From Thermomicrobiales bacterium (GTDB lineage Bacteria; Chloroflexota; Chloroflexia; Thermomicrobiales; UBA6265): a DNA stretch of 61,857 bases. The notes under the pieces were generated by a model. The model ran no database searches. It was not told the DNA's origin and was given only the letters and a program-made list of their open reading frames with translations. Position 1 is the stretch's first letter. Each line of letters opens with the position of its first letter. This document shows, piece after piece, positions 16,834-30,438 of this stretch. The translations under genes and the position numbers were made by a program. The stretch covers positions 1 through 61,857 of the forward strand of contig JAMLHN010000026.1 of NCBI GenBank assembly GCA_023957115.1. The letters are read 5' to 3'.

Positions 16834-17952
16834 GTGTCGGATGAGATCCTGATCGATATCAGTGCGGCGGTCAATCAAGGCGCGGGGATCGGCCGGTATG
16901 CGCGCGAGCTGACCCGGGCTTTGATTCCGCTGATTCCAGAGGACGAAGCGAGACTCTGGTATGCGGCCGAACCGCACCCGTATGATCCCAAGCTGCTCGA
17001 TTCGCACCCGTGGTCGTCGGTTCCCTCCGTTCGGAGCCGGCTTTCACGTAGAAGCGTCGACCGGCTGTACTTTCGGGGCCGGCTGCCGTTGCGTCGTCTG
17101 CTCGGTTCGGGACAGCCGTCGCAGAGCTACTCGCCCGACTTTACAGCTCCCCCAGGCAGGCAGACGCATATCACCATTCACGACCTTGCGTGGCTCCATC
17201 CGGAGGCGGAGACGCCTCCCGGACTTACCGCGTTTCTTGCGCCGGTCGTCGAACGGGCAGCCAGGTCGGCAGCGACCATTTTCACCGTCAGCAACACGAT
17301 TCGCACCGAGATTCTGGAGCGATACGCATTGTCCGAGGATCGCCTGATCGTTGCGCCGAACGCGCCCGGTCTCGAATTCTTCCGTGCGACACAACTCGAT
17401 GCGGCAACCCTTGACCGTCATGGCGTTCACCGGCCGTTCGTGTTGTATGTCGGTACCATCGAGCCAAGGAAGAATCTCGGAATTCTGATCGAAGCGGGAA
17501 AGCTCCTCCCCGATGGCGTGCAGATCGTCATGGCCGGCAGATCCGGGTGGCGTGCGGAGGAAATCGAATCTCGGATGAGCTCCAGTGCATCGCCGGGCCG
17601 CTATCTGCGCATGGGCTTCGTTCCCGAGGATCTGTTGCCGCGTCTGATGGCGTCGGCCAGCGCGGTCGTCTATCCGTCGAGATATGAGGGGTTCGGCTTG
17701 CCGATCGTGGAAGCCCTGGCGGCGGGCGTCCCCGTTGTTGCGTCGGACCTGCCCGTCTTTCGGGAGGTGGGAGGGGAGGTTGTGCGGTACTTCGACCCAG
17801 CCAACGCCGAGGCGCTGGCGACTATCGTTCAGCAGACCATCTCAGTGGAGCTCGATCCGGTCGCACGATCGGCGAGAATAGAACAGGCGAAACAGTTCGA
17901 TTGGCCGGCGAGCGCGGCCATCGTTGCCGCCCGGCTACGTGAGACGGCATAA
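16834..17952 (+). CDS. Glycosyltransferase family 4 protein
   Basis: About 372 residues, GT-B fold, retaining transferase that moves a sugar from a nucleotide donor to a lipid-linked or glycan acceptor on the inner membrane face. N-terminal IDISAAVNQGAGIGRYARELTRAL binds acceptor; the C-terminal half has VGTIEPRKNLGILIEAG and the donor-site segment PSRYEGFGLPIVEALAAGVPVVASDLP, containing the E-x7-E pair. GTG at 16834, four bases after the previous stop, is preferred; an in-frame TTG lies at 16819. Part of the surface-polysaccharide block. Confidence 0.85.
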   Translation: MSDEILIDISAAVNQGAGIGRYARELTRALIPLIPEDEARLWYAAEPHPYDPKLLDSHPWSSVPSVRSRLSRRSVDRLYFRGRLPLRRLLGSGQPSQSYSPDFTAPPGRQTHITIHDLAWLHPEAETPPGLTAFLAPVVERAARSAATIFTVSNTIRTEILERYALSEDRLIVAPNAPGLEFFRATQLDAATLDRHGVHRPFVLYVGTIEPRKNLGILIEAGKLLPDGVQIVMAGRSGWRAEEIESRMSSSASPGRYLRMGFVPEDLLPRLMASASAVVYPSRYEGFGLPIVEALAAGVPVVASDLPVFREVGGEVVRYFDPANAEALATIVQQTISVELDPVARSARIEQAKQFDWPASAAIVAARLRETA

Positions 17953-18180
17953 ATGATGGCGATCCCCGATACTCCGTGGTTCACCGCCTTCTCGATCGAA
18001 CCCGAGGATCGGTCGGATGCCGATGTGGTTTGGGCCGATGAAATCCAACCGGCCGGCGCGGTGCGAAAACCGACACGGGCGGAGAAGATGCCGATTCTGC
18101 TCGTTGGAATCGTGTCCATCGGGTCGATCGTGATCATGGCCGTCACCCTGATCGCTGCAGTCTATCTTTCCCGGCGGTGA
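17953..18180 (+). CDS. Small single-span membrane protein
   Basis: 75 residues. The first 45 are polar and acid-rich (EPEDRSDADVVWADE), followed by one hydrophobic helix MPILLVGIVSIGSIVIMAVT and a basic LSRR end, predicting an N-in or N-out single-span protein. Its ATG directly follows the glycosyltransferase TAA with no gap, so it belongs to the operon. No family is recognised. It could assist the glycan machinery or link it to the MoxR ATPase downstream, but nothing in the sequence proves that. Confidence 0.55.
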   Translation: MMAIPDTPWFTAFSIEPEDRSDADVVWADEIQPAGAVRKPTRAEKMPILLVGIVSIGSIVIMAVTLIAAVYLSRR

Positions 18181-18199
18181 TCTGAGCAAGGAGTCAGCC

Positions 18200-19198
<999 letters not shown>

Positions 19199-19251
19199 AG
19201 TTCGGGAGGTAGCGCGAATTGCGGAATGATCGGCACACGAGAGGGCAGACA

Positions 19252-19311
19252 CGCCCTCGGCTACGACCGATCGGGTTCGTCGGGCAGAACGCCCTCGGCT
19301 ACGACCGGCGG
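19252..19311. repeat. Direct repeat behind moxR
   Basis: ACGCCCTCGGCTACGACCG occurs twice, about 36 bp apart (starting near 19,252 and 19,288), each preceded by a CAGA-like segment. The unit lies outside any gene, between the MoxR stop and the heptamer array. Function unknown. Confidence 0.6.
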
Positions 19312-19393
19312 GGTTTGGTGACGAGGGATAGAGTTCGGGAAACAAGCGATCCTGCGACGACGTCTCGGCCATTCTGCAAGTCGCTGTAGGCTG

Positions 19394-19442
19394 TCCCAGC
19401 TCCCAGCTCCCAGCTCCCAGCTCCCAGCTCCCAGCTCCCAGC
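19394..19442. repeat. Seven tandem copies of a TCCCAGC heptamer
   Basis: TCCCAGC is repeated exactly seven times without change from 19394 to 19442 and ends 6 bp before the serS stop triplet. On the serS strand this is GCTGGGA repeated, the same unit as the arms of the dispersed repeats at 43-71, 8830-8862 and 50,731-50,804. Perfect identity suggests recent slippage and likely length variation between strains. Confidence 0.9.
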
Positions 19443-19448
19443 TCCCCG

Positions 19449-20747
19449 TCAAACCCGGGCAGGGCCGATCGGACCCTGTTTGCCGATCTGTGTTTGCCCG
19501 CCCATATACGGTTGGATGACCCTCGGAATCTCGAATGTCCCGTCCGGCAACTGATAGTTCTCCATGATGGCGATCATGATGCGTGGCAGGGCGAGACCCG
19601 AGCCGTTCAGTGTGTGTACGAACTGCGTGCGGCCACCCCCAGTGGGACGGAACTTGATATTCGCCCGTCGCGCCTGGAACTCCAAGAAGTTCGAACAGGA
19701 GGAAACTTCCAGCCATTCGGCCACCCCTGGAGACCAAACCTCCAGATCGACCTTGTTCGCGGCGGTGAACGAGAGATCGCCGGTGCAGATCTGGAGCAGT
19801 CGATAGGGGAGCTCCAGCCCCATCAGCACGTCCTCCGCCTCCTGAATCAAGCGGGCATGTTCCTCGATCGACTTCTCCGGATGGACGATCTTGACCATCT
19901 CGACCTTGTCGAACTGATATCCGCGCTTGATGCCCCGGACGTCGCGGCCGGCCGAAATCTGCTCGCGACGAAAGCAGGCGGTATAGGCGGTGTTGTAGAT
20001 CGGCAACTCCGCCTCATCCAGAATCTCGTCCCGATAGAGGTTCGTCACCGGAACTTCGGCGGTCGGAATGAGCCATTTTTCGCCTTCGATATCGCGGAAC
20101 TGCGTTTCGGCAAACTTGGGAAGCTGTCCGGTTCCGACCAGCATCTCGGTAAGGACGAGATAGGGTGGATAGACCTCTGTATAGCCATGTTTCTGCGTGT
20201 GCAGATCGAGCATCCAGGTGATCAATGCTCGTTGCAACCGGGCTCCGTCGCCCCGCAGCACATAGTTCCGTGTCCCGGCAATCTTCACCCCGCGCTCGAA
20301 GTCGATGATGCCCAGTTCTTCGCCGATCTCCCAATGCGGTCGAACGGTGAAGTCCGGCTTGCGTTCGGCTTCGACCGTCTTCGTCACTGCATTGTGCGAC
20401 TCGTCCGGGCCGACCGGGACATCCGGCAGCGGAAGGTTTGGCACCAGCAAGAGGAGGTTGCGAAGCTCCTCGTCCGTGACGCGCACCTGCTCATCTTTGG
20501 CTGCAATATCGTCGCCCAGAACGCGCATTTCCTCGATGAGCTCTGCCCGGCGCTCGGCATCCTTGGTTCGCCCGACTTCCTTGGAGCCTTCGTTTCTCCG
20601 GGCCTTGAGTGACTCGACCTCAGTCACGACCTGGCGCCGCGACGCATCGAGCGAGAGGATCTCGTCGATGGGTGCGGTGGTATTGAGCGCAACCAGGGCG
20701 CTCCTGACCATATCGGGTTGGTCGCGAATGATTTTGAGGTCGATCAA
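19449..20747 (-). CDS. serS: Seryl-tRNA synthetase
   Basis: Charges tRNA-Ser. The N-terminal coiled-coil arm that grips the long variable arm is residues ~30-100 (rich in Glu/Arg, e.g. AERRAELIEEMRVLGDDIAAKDEQV). The class II core shows motif 2 as FRREQISAGRDVRGIKRGYQFDKVE and motif 3 as NGSGLALPRIMIAIMENYQ, ending with PYMGGQTQIG. TTG at 20747 is chosen because the protein then begins LIDLKIIRDQPDMVR, matching the family; an in-frame GTG at 20789 would add 14 unmatched residues. A weak GGAAAGG site precedes the TTG. The motif 2 loop GIKRGYQ differs from the common LIRQHQ. Confidence 0.9.
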   Translation of the reverse strand: MIDLKIIRDQPDMVRSALVALNTTAPIDEILSLDASRRQVVTEVESLKARRNEGSKEVGRTKDAERRAELIEEMRVLGDDIAAKDEQVRVTDEELRNLLLLVPNLPLPDVPVGPDESHNAVTKTVEAERKPDFTVRPHWEIGEELGIIDFERGVKIAGTRNYVLRGDGARLQRALITWMLDLHTQKHGYTEVYPPYLVLTEMLVGTGQLPKFAETQFRDIEGEKWLIPTAEVPVTNLYRDEILDEAELPIYNTAYTACFRREQISAGRDVRGIKRGYQFDKVEMVKIVHPEKSIEEHARLIQEAEDVLMGLELPYRLLQICTGDLSFTAANKVDLEVWSPGVAEWLEVSSCSNFLEFQARRANIKFRPTGGGRTQFVHTLNGSGLALPRIMIAIMENYQLPDGTFEIPRVIQPYMGGQTQIGKQGPIGPARV

Positions 20748-20832
20748 CGATTGGGCCTTTCCAGGGCAGACGTACTGACGAAAAAGCACGCGGGACTATC
20801 CAGCGTGCCGACGATGATAAACGGTTGCGTTC

Positions 20833-21402
20833 CTAGTCGGCGCTGAACGGGATGGAGATATCCGTTCGTTCGGAGCTTTCGATACCGGGGAGGAATTTGT
20901 ACCAGCCTTCGGAGATGCTCTGCTCCAGCCGGCGCTCGATTGCGTAGTACCGTCCCGGTGAGGGTTCGAATGGTTGCCGTTTGAGGACCATGCGCGCCTC
21001 GGCCACCGACTTTCCACCCTTGCGATGATTGCAGGCGCGGCAGGCGGAGGTCAGATTTTCCCAGGTATGTGGACCGCCACGCGACCGCGGAATCACATGA
21101 TCCAGCGTCAGATCGCCGGTGCGCCGGCCGCAATACTGGCAGGTGTACGAGTCACGCAGAAAGACTTCGCGACGAGAGAGCTTCACCCGCGCTCTGGGCG
21201 CTCGAATCAGACAAATCAGCCGGATGACTGAGGGGTAGGGAAAGACATCCTGCGATGTCGCGATCATCGCATCGTGTGTTTCGAGGATCTCGGCCTTGCC
21301 GCCGAAGACGAGCACAATGGCGCGGCGCGCATTGCAGATGTTGAGGGGTTCGTAATTCTGATTGAGTACGAGAACGGATTTCTTCACGCGCAACCTGCTC
21401 AT
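20833..21402 (-). CDS. HNH endonuclease-domain protein
   Basis: 189 residues. The conserved front VLVLNQNYEPLNICNARRAIVLVFGGKAEIL is typical of the widespread single-copy HNH family of Actinobacteria, Cyanobacteria and Chloroflexota. The HNH core has CQYCGRR, the metal/active-site histidine region LTLDHVIPRSRGG, and CRACNHRKGG. Its cellular role is not established; mobile nucleases use the same fold, but this arrangement is usually chromosomal housekeeping. The start at 21402 matches family length; the frame is open a further 36 codons upstream. A TGACAGGTTGTCA inverted repeat lies at 21514-21526 upstream. Confidence 0.8.
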   Translation of the reverse strand: MSRLRVKKSVLVLNQNYEPLNICNARRAIVLVFGGKAEILETHDAMIATSQDVFPYPSVIRLICLIRAPRARVKLSRREVFLRDSYTCQYCGRRTGDLTLDHVIPRSRGGPHTWENLTSACRACNHRKGGKSVAEARMVLKRQPFEPSPGRYYAIERRLEQSISEGWYKFLPGIESSERTDISIPFSAD

Positions 21403-21532
21403 GACGCGATGAATGCCGTCGCCCTCGCACCAGGCAGCGGTGAAACGACTGCGTACTCGAGCGCGCGTTTCGCCGTAAAGATGGTACGCCCCCCACATAA
21501 GATGCGACAAGGGTTGACAGGTTGTCAGTCGA

Positions 21533-22240
21533 TTACGTGATCGCGACCTCGAACAAACGTCCGATGAGCCAGGCGGTCGCCATGGTCAAGGTACCGACCA
21601 GCACATTTCGGCGTATGGCGGGAACCGCGTTCGCATTGCCGAGCCGAGCGCTGATCAAGCCGGTAAGCAAGAGGGCGACGACGACAGCCGCCACACATAC
21701 CCAGATTCGCAATCCATCCGGGAAGAGGCCGATGGCTACGACGGGAATGGCTGCTCCGATTCCAAACGCAAGCAGCGAGGCGAAGGCCGCGTGCCAGGGG
21801 TTGGTCAACTCCCCGGGAGTCAGATTGAATTCGACTTCCACGTGGGCGCGGAGCGCATCTTTCGCGGTGAGCTCCTCGGCGACATCGCGGGCAAGCTCGG
21901 CGGAGAGCCCTCTTGATTGCCAGTGGCTCGCCAGCTCGTCGAGCTCCGCTTCCGGATCCTCGCGCAACTCTTCGCGCTCGGTGGCGATGGCGGCTTTCTC
22001 GGTATCCCGCTGGGTGCTGACCGACACGTACTCGCCCCCGGCCATCGAAAGGGCGCCGGCGACCAGGGCCGCGACGCCCGCCGTCAGGATCTGTTCCCGG
22101 TTGGATGTGGCACCGGCAACCCCGACGACCACGCCGGCGACCGAGACGATCCCATCGTTCGCCCCGAGCACACCAGCGCGAAGCCAGTTGAGCCGGTTGC
22201 CAAGCGATTCCTCCTGGTCCGCGGCGTGATCGCGCGCCAC
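21533..22240 (-). CDS. VIT1/CCC1-family Fe/Mn transporter
   Basis: 235 residues. Two N-terminal membrane helices (NDGIVSVAGVVVGVAGATSNR..., LVAGALSMAGGEYVSVSTQ), a long charged cytoplasmic metal-binding segment (residues ~85-150, ERxE-rich), then three C-terminal helices. GEYVSVSTQRD and the GxNDGIVS front are hallmarks of VIT/CCC1 divalent-metal exporters. Its ATG is only 3 bp after the uvrA stop, so both are probably on one mRNA. The pairing with uvrA might tie iron export to oxidative DNA damage; this is inference. Confidence 0.85.
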   Translation of the reverse strand: MARDHAADQEESLGNRLNWLRAGVLGANDGIVSVAGVVVGVAGATSNREQILTAGVAALVAGALSMAGGEYVSVSTQRDTEKAAIATEREELREDPEAELDELASHWQSRGLSAELARDVAEELTAKDALRAHVEVEFNLTPGELTNPWHAAFASLLAFGIGAAIPVVAIGLFPDGLRIWVCVAAVVVALLLTGLISARLGNANAVPAIRRNVLVGTLTMATAWLIGRLFEVAIT

Positions 22241-22243
22241 TGC

Positions 22244-25156
22244 CTAGTCCGCCGCCAGCGCAGCAGGGAAGAGGACTTCTTTCAGGTAGTGGCCGGTAAA
22301 CGAAGCCGGATTGTTCGCAACATCCTCAGGCGTGCCGGTTGCGATGATCTGACCGCCGCCGGTGCCTCCCTCGGGTCCGAGGTCGACAATCCAGTCGGCC
22401 GATTTGATGACATCGAGATTGTGCTCGATGACGAGAATCGTATTGCCACCATCGGCCAAACGCTGCAACACGGCCAATAACCGCTCGATGTCCGCGAAAT
22501 GCAATCCCGTGGTCGGCTCGTCCAGGATGTATAAGGTGCGGCCCGTCGCACGGCGCGACAGCTCGGACGACAGCTTGACCCGCTGAGCTTCGCCACCAGA
22601 GAGCTGTGTGGCCGGTTGTCCGAGCTTGATATACCCGAGCCCGACATCTTCGAGCGTCTGTAGCTTGTTCCGGATGCTGGGGATGTTCTGGAAGAAATCG
22701 AGCGCTTCGGTGACGGTCATCTCCAGGACATCCGAGATCGATTTGCCCTTGAACGTGACCTCGAGCGCTTCGCGGTTGTATCGCTTGCCATGACAGACTT
22801 CGCAGGGAACGAAGACATCCGGGAGGAAGTTCATCTCGATCTGGATGATTCCTTCGCCCTTGCACGCCTCACAACGCCCACCCTTGACATTGAACGAGAA
22901 GCGTCCCGCCTTGTACCCACGTGCTTTCGCCTCCGGTAGCGATGCGAAAAGCTCGCGAATCGGGGTGAACAGGCCGGTGTAGGTGGCGGGATTCGAACGT
23001 GGGGTCCGCCCGATCGGACTCTGATCGATCTCGATGACCTTGTCGAGATGCTCCATGCCGAGGATCTCGTCGTGGGCGCCAGCCCGCTGACGGGAGCGAT
23101 GGAATTCCATTGCCAGTCGCGGGTAGAGAATATCGGTAACCAGCGAGCTCTTGCCGGAGCCGGAGACGCCGGTAACCGCGATGAAGGTGCCAAGCGGCAG
23201 ATCGACGGTCACATCCTTCAGATTGTTCTCACGAGCGCCGACGATGGTCAGTTTCTTGCCGTTGCCCGGCCGGCGGACCGGCGGGGTCACGATGGTTCGC
23301 GTTCCGTTGAGGTATTGGCCGGTCAGCGAATCGGAAACGACGGCCAGATCAGCAATGCGTCCTTCGGCCACCACTTTGCCGCCGTGTACCCCGGCCCCGG
23401 GTCCGATATCGACAATCCAGTCGGCCGCGCGCATCATCTCCTCATCGTGCTCGACCACGATGAGGGTATTGCCAAGATCTCGCAAGCGAAGAAGTGTCTT
23501 GATCAGGCGGTCGTTATCCCGCTGATGCAGCCCGATACTGGGCTCGTCGAGGATATACAGCACGCCCATCAGGGCCGATCCGATCTGCGTGGCCAGCCGA
23601 ATTCGCTGGGCTTCCCCACCGGAAAGCGTGTTGGCCGATCGATCCATCGTCAGGTAGTCGAGCCCGACATCGACCAGGAATCCAAGCCGCTCCCGCACCT
23701 CTTTCATGACTTGCCGCCCGATCAGATACTCGCGTTGCGTCAGGACCGAATCGGACGACGATTCGGGATCGATCGACAGCCGCTCAGCCCACGCCTGCGC
23801 CTGCCGGATGGGAAGACGCGAGACATCGACGATGTTCATGCCGTCGATCAGAACTGACAGGATTTCGCGACGCAGCCGCGTGCCTTTACAGGTCGGGCAC
23901 GGATTCGCCGCCATGTACTTGCCCAACTCCTCCTTGACGTAATCGGACGAGGTGGTGGCAAAACGACGGGTCAGGTTGGGAATGACTCCCTCGTAGGGGA
24001 CCTGATACGCCTTGGTTCGCCCATTACGCGCCTGGTACTTGACGGTGATCTGGCGCCCTTTGAGCCCATTCATGATCACGTCACGGGCTTCTTCGTCGAT
24101 CGTGTTGAATGGTTGCTGGGTCGTGAATCCGTAAAGCTCCGCAAGCGCATCGAGCTGTGCGGCGTACCACGAATATCCTTCTCCGGCGGCGCTCATCCAG
24201 GGCGCGATGGCCCCCTGATCGAGCGACAGCTTGGGATTCGGCACGACGAGCGACGGGTCGAATTCGAGCTTGACGCCCAGTCCCGTACAATCGGGACACG
24301 CACCCTGGGGCGAATTGAAAGAAAAGTTGCGTGGCTCGATTTCACCGAGGCTGATTCCGCAATCGGTGCAGGCAAACTGCTCGGAGAAGGTGATCTCTTC
24401 GCCGTCGACGACCTGGACGATCGCGATGCCTTTGGCGATGCGGAGCGCTGTCTCCAGCGACTCGATCAGGCGAACACGCTCCGGACCGTCTTCGGGCGTG
24501 ACGCCATCCTCGAAATTGAGCGCCACGCGGTCGACTACGACCTCGATCGTGTGCTTTTTCGTTTTGGCCAGCTTGATCTGCTCGTCGAGGTCGGTGACCA
24601 CACCATCGACGCGCACGCGCACAAACCCCTGCCGGCGGATCTCATCGAGCACCGCCGTGTGTTCGCCCTTTCGCTCGCGTATAACCGGCGCCAGGATCAG
24701 CAACCGCGTCCGGGCAGGCAGCTTGAGCAGGATCGACGCCATCTGTTGCACCGACTGCTGCTCGATCGGCTTGCCGCAGTTCGGACAATGCGGTCGCCCT
24801 ATGCGCGCGTAGAGCAAGCGCAGGTAGTCGTAGATCTCGGTGACGGTGCCGACCGTCGAGCGCGGATTGCGGCTGGTGCCCTTCTGGTCGATCGAGATGG
24901 CCGGAGAAAGCCCATCGATGTGATCGACATCGGGTTTCTCCATCTGTCCCAGAAATTGGCGTGCGTAGGCCGACAACGATTCGACGTACCGACGCTGCCC
25001 CTCGGCGAAGATGGTGTCGAAGGCAAGCGACGACTTCCCGGAACCAGAAAGCCCGGTCAGTACGACCAGGCGGTCACGGGGAAGATCGACGTCGATGTTC
25101 TTGAGATTGTGCTCGCGGGCACCACGAACGGAGATCTTGTCCAGAATAGGCGACAT
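22244..25156 (-). CDS. uvrA: Excinuclease ABC subunit A
   Basis: DNA-damage recognition ATPase of nucleotide excision repair; works as a dimer with UvrB. 970 residues, normal. Two ABC modules: Walker [10 protein letters not shown] near residue 31 and GVSGSGKSS near 650; signatures [11 protein letters not shown] and [11 protein letters not shown]. Zinc sites are CPNCGK, CTDCG...CPDCTGLG and CEACKGEG...CEVCHGKRY. The start MSPILDKI at 25156 fits the family; the frame is open upstream. Preceded by an extended -10 and a LexA-like box, so damage induction is likely. VIT follows in the same operon. Confidence 0.95.
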   Translation of the reverse strand: MSPILDKISVRGAREHNLKNIDVDLPRDRLVVLTGLSGSGKSSLAFDTIFAEGQRRYVESLSAYARQFLGQMEKPDVDHIDGLSPAISIDQKGTSRNPRSTVGTVTEIYDYLRLLYARIGRPHCPNCGKPIEQQSVQQMASILLKLPARTRLLILAPVIRERKGEHTAVLDEIRRQGFVRVRVDGVVTDLDEQIKLAKTKKHTIEVVVDRVALNFEDGVTPEDGPERVRLIESLETALRIAKGIAIVQVVDGEEITFSEQFACTDCGISLGEIEPRNFSFNSPQGACPDCTGLGVKLEFDPSLVVPNPKLSLDQGAIAPWMSAAGEGYSWYAAQLDALAELYGFTTQQPFNTIDEEARDVIMNGLKGRQITVKYQARNGRTKAYQVPYEGVIPNLTRRFATTSSDYVKEELGKYMAANPCPTCKGTRLRREILSVLIDGMNIVDVSRLPIRQAQAWAERLSIDPESSSDSVLTQREYLIGRQVMKEVRERLGFLVDVGLDYLTMDRSANTLSGGEAQRIRLATQIGSALMGVLYILDEPSIGLHQRDNDRLIKTLLRLRDLGNTLIVVEHDEEMMRAADWIVDIGPGAGVHGGKVVAEGRIADLAVVSDSLTGQYLNGTRTIVTPPVRRPGNGKKLTIVGARENNLKDVTVDLPLGTFIAVTGVSGSGKSSLVTDILYPRLAMEFHRSRQRAGAHDEILGMEHLDKVIEIDQSPIGRTPRSNPATYTGLFTPIRELFASLPEAKARGYKAGRFSFNVKGGRCEACKGEGIIQIEMNFLPDVFVPCEVCHGKRYNREALEVTFKGKSISDVLEMTVTEALDFFQNIPSIRNKLQTLEDVGLGYIKLGQPATQLSGGEAQRVKLSSELSRRATGRTLYILDEPTTGLHFADIERLLAVLQRLADGGNTILVIEHNLDVIKSADWIVDLGPEGGTGGGQIIATGTPEDVANNPASFTGHYLKEVLFPAALAAD

Positions 25157-25181
25157 GCTTCTGTTCCATGCGGGAAAAGGC

Positions 25182-25211
25182 GAACGTTTGATCGCATTGA
25201 GGATTGTAGCA
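25182..25211 (-). promoter_or_regulatory. uvrA promoter with near-consensus LexA box
   Basis: On the minus strand an extended -10, TGCTACAAT (25211-25203), predicts a start near 25,195. The 12-mer GATCAAACGTTC (25193-25182) differs from the LexA box GAACN4GTTC at one position and overlaps the predicted start. The -35 region is weak. The position suits repression by LexA; uvrA is an SOS gene in many bacteria. Confidence 0.5.
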
Positions 25212-25241
25212 TGATCGTCAATACCCAACCGGCATAGAATA

Positions 25242-27933
<2,692 letters not shown>

Positions 27934-27950
<17 letters not shown>

Positions 27951-28575
27951 ACCGAAGCCGCGTCTCGGCCGCGAATTCTTCGCTCGTCCCACGGCGGGCG
28001 TCGCGGTCGAACTCGTCGGCTGCACCTTGTGGCGATACACCGCGGCCGGAATTACCGCCGGACGGATCGTCGAGACCGAAGCGTATCTGGACGCCTCGGA
28101 TCGGGCATCGCATGCGGCCTGGTCGAAGCGTGGACAGGACGTGATGCGACGGGCGCCTGGGACGGTCTATATCTATCGTTGCTACGGTATGCACTGGATG
28201 TTCAACATCGTCGCGCATGCTCCCGACACGGTCGGCGCGGTGTTGATCCGAGCCGTCGAGCCGGTCGAAGGAATCGATATCATGGAGGGTCGCCGCGGCC
28301 TGACCGAAATCCGGCAGCTCTGTTCGGGACCGGGCAAGCTCTGCCAGGCATTCGATATCGATGAGAGCCTGCACAAAATCGATCTGGTAACGAGTGACAC
28401 CGTTTGGCTGACTGCGGGGAATCGATCCGAAGCTCCCACGCTGATCGCTGGGAAGCGGATAGGGATCACGAAGTCGCCCGAGCTTCCGCTGCGCTTCTTC
28501 GCAGCCGGCAATCGTTACGTTTCTGCGCACCGGCGGGGTGTTCCGTTTACGTCCGAAGTGATACCTTCCTTCTGA
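27934..28575 (+). CDS. 3-methyladenine DNA glycosylase (AAG/MPG family)
   Basis: Excises alkylated and deaminated purines in base-excision repair. 213 residues. Family features: LGREFFARPTAGVAVELVG at the start, the catalytic glutamate region GRIVETEAYL, RASHAAWSKRG, YIYRCYGMHWMFNIV, and GPGKLCQAFDI. It begins within the 3' end of valS (17-nt overlap), so it is co-transcribed with it, and mutL follows after 36 bp. Endonuclease IV, which would process its abasic products, is encoded 8 kb away. Confidence 0.9.
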
Positions 28576-28611
28576 GCAGCCCCGCTCCTTCCGAACCGAA
28601 CTGCGAGCATC

Positions 28612-30369
28612 GTGCCCATTCAGCTCCTCGACAATGAAACGATTGGAAAGATCGCCGCCGGCGAGGTGGTCGAGCGTCCTGCATCGGTCGTCAAGGAGCT
28701 GATCGAGAATTCCATCGACGCGCAGGCAACCCGAATCACGGTTTCGATCGAAGCCGGAGGCACGCGGTCGATCGAGGTGGTCGACAACGGGGCCGGCATG
28801 ACTCCCGATGAGCTGCCGCTTGCTTTGCAACGGCACGCCACATCCAAGCTTACGGAATTCGACGATCTCGATCTTCTGCACACCCTCGGATTCCGGGGGG
28901 AAGCCCTGCCGAGCATTGCGGCCGTTGCGTCGGTGCGGGTCCAGTCTCGGCCCGCGGGTTCTCAACACGGAGGAGCACTTCGGGTCGAATTCGGTGCGGT
29001 TGGCGCTACCGAGCCAGCCGGTGGTGATACTGGTACGACCGTTCAGGTACGTGATCTTTTCGAGAACGTGCCGGCCCGGCGCAAGTTCCAGCGGCAGCCG
29101 TCGACCGAAAGCGGGTTGATCGTCCGGTTGGTGAGTGCGTACGCGGCCGCCTACCCGCAGATCGCCTTTACGCTGATCGTCGACGGTCGTCGCAGCTTCG
29201 TCACCACGGGCAGTGGCGATCTGATCGAGGCGGCCGCTACGGTCTATGGCAACGAGGTCGGCCGGGCGGCAATCGAGCTCGTCGAACCGGAGTTCGATGC
29301 GCGCGTTCCGGGAGTGACCGTTTCGGGCTGGCTCTGCGCGCCAACCATCACCCGCTCGCACCGGCAACAGATGGTGTTTTTGATGAACGGACGCCAGATC
29401 CAGAGCCGAACGCTGATGTACGCATTGGAAGAGGCGTATCACACGTTGCTGATGGTGGGGCGCCATCCGGTCACCCTGGTGCGTATCGATGTGGAACCGG
29501 ATCAGGTGGACGTCAACGTCCACCCAACCAAAGCGGAAGTCAAGTTCGCCGATGAGCGGGCGGTCGCGCGAGCAATCTCGCGTGCGGCGCATGCGACCTT
29601 GTCCCGCATTCCCCGCGCGGAACCGCCGCGCATCCGCATCGAAAGCTCGATGCCGCTTTCACCGACGTATGTACCCTCACCCATGCCGGCGGTTGACGCA
29701 CGGCCATTTCCCCAGACGTCGATGCAGAATCCGCCAGAACGGCCCACGGAGCCCGTCCGTGAGGCGCCAGATCCCGTTCCAGAATATCCTCGTCCCAACC
29801 TGCCAGTGCTGCGGGTGCTGGGTCAGGTAGCCAGTACCTACATCATCGCTGAAGGTCCGGAAGGTCTTTACCTGATCGACCAACATGCCGCGCATGAACG
29901 TGTGGTGTACGAGCGATTTCTGGGGCAGATGGTGGCTGCCGGGGTCGAGCGCCAACCGATGCTCGACCCATTGGTGCTCGATCTCTCACCAGAGGAATCA
30001 ACGGTCATCGAGCAGTCGATGGACGAGCTTGGGCAATTGGGATTCGAGCTCGAGCGGTTCGGGCCAAACTCTATTCTGGTGCGCTCGGTTCCGTCGGTGG
30101 CCGTCGGAACCGATATCGAGGCGAGACTGCGCGATATTCTCAACGAGTTGGGAGAGGGGGGCGCTGGGAGCTCCTGGCTCGATTCGGTTGCGGTCAGCGT
30201 CGCCTGCCACACTTCCATCCGCGCGGGTCAGACGCTGAGTCTGCAGGAAATGCGTGAGCTGGTCGAACAGCTCGAACGGACCGAGCAACCGCGTGCCTGC
30301 GGCCACGGACGCCCGACGATGCTCAAATTGACCCAGGACGAGCTCGAACGGCAGTTCGGGCGAACCTGA
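28612..30369 (+). CDS. mutL: DNA mismatch repair protein MutL
   Basis: Links MutS recognition to strand incision. 585 residues. The N-terminal GHKL ATPase has NSIDAQATRI, DNGAGM, ATSKL and GFRGEALPSIA. A proline-rich linker spans ~335-395. The C-terminal domain carries DQHAAHERVVYE near residue 423 and ACHTSIRAG plus CGHGRPT near the end, the metal-dependent nicking-endonuclease motifs, so this is the nuclease-competent type used by bacteria without MutH. GTG start at 28612. No mutS is nearby. Convergent with the ABC permease gene, with small inverted repeats in the 69-bp gap. Confidence 0.95.
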   Translation: MPIQLLDNETIGKIAAGEVVERPASVVKELIENSIDAQATRITVSIEAGGTRSIEVVDNGAGMTPDELPLALQRHATSKLTEFDDLDLLHTLGFRGEALPSIAAVASVRVQSRPAGSQHGGALRVEFGAVGATEPAGGDTGTTVQVRDLFENVPARRKFQRQPSTESGLIVRLVSAYAAAYPQIAFTLIVDGRRSFVTTGSGDLIEAAATVYGNEVGRAAIELVEPEFDARVPGVTVSGWLCAPTITRSHRQQMVFLMNGRQIQSRTLMYALEEAYHTLLMVGRHPVTLVRIDVEPDQVDVNVHPTKAEVKFADERAVARAISRAAHATLSRIPRAEPPRIRIESSMPLSPTYVPSPMPAVDARPFPQTSMQNPPERPTEPVREAPDPVPEYPRPNLPVLRVLGQVASTYIIAEGPEGLYLIDQHAAHERVVYERFLGQMVAAGVERQPMLDPLVLDLSPEESTVIEQSMDELGQLGFELERFGPNSILVRSVPSVAVGTDIEARLRDILNELGEGGAGSSWLDSVAVSVACHTSIRAGQTLSLQEMRELVEQLERTEQPRACGHGRPTMLKLTQDELERQFGRT

Positions 30370-30438
30370 CCGAGGGTCAGTACGTCCAGCGTTCGACAAT
30401 CGCCAGAAACGGCGCCACTGGACACGGGAATGGCTGCC

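Noticed and set aside
19394..19442. Possible CRISPR-like array
   Set aside because: Units are 7 bp with no spacers and no cas genes nearby; it is a simple tandem repeat.
22975..23000. A tRNA-like T-arm on the minus strand (ACGTTCGAATCCCGCCACC)
   Set aside because: It lies inside uvrA coding sequence and no D- or anticodon arm can be found at tRNA spacing.
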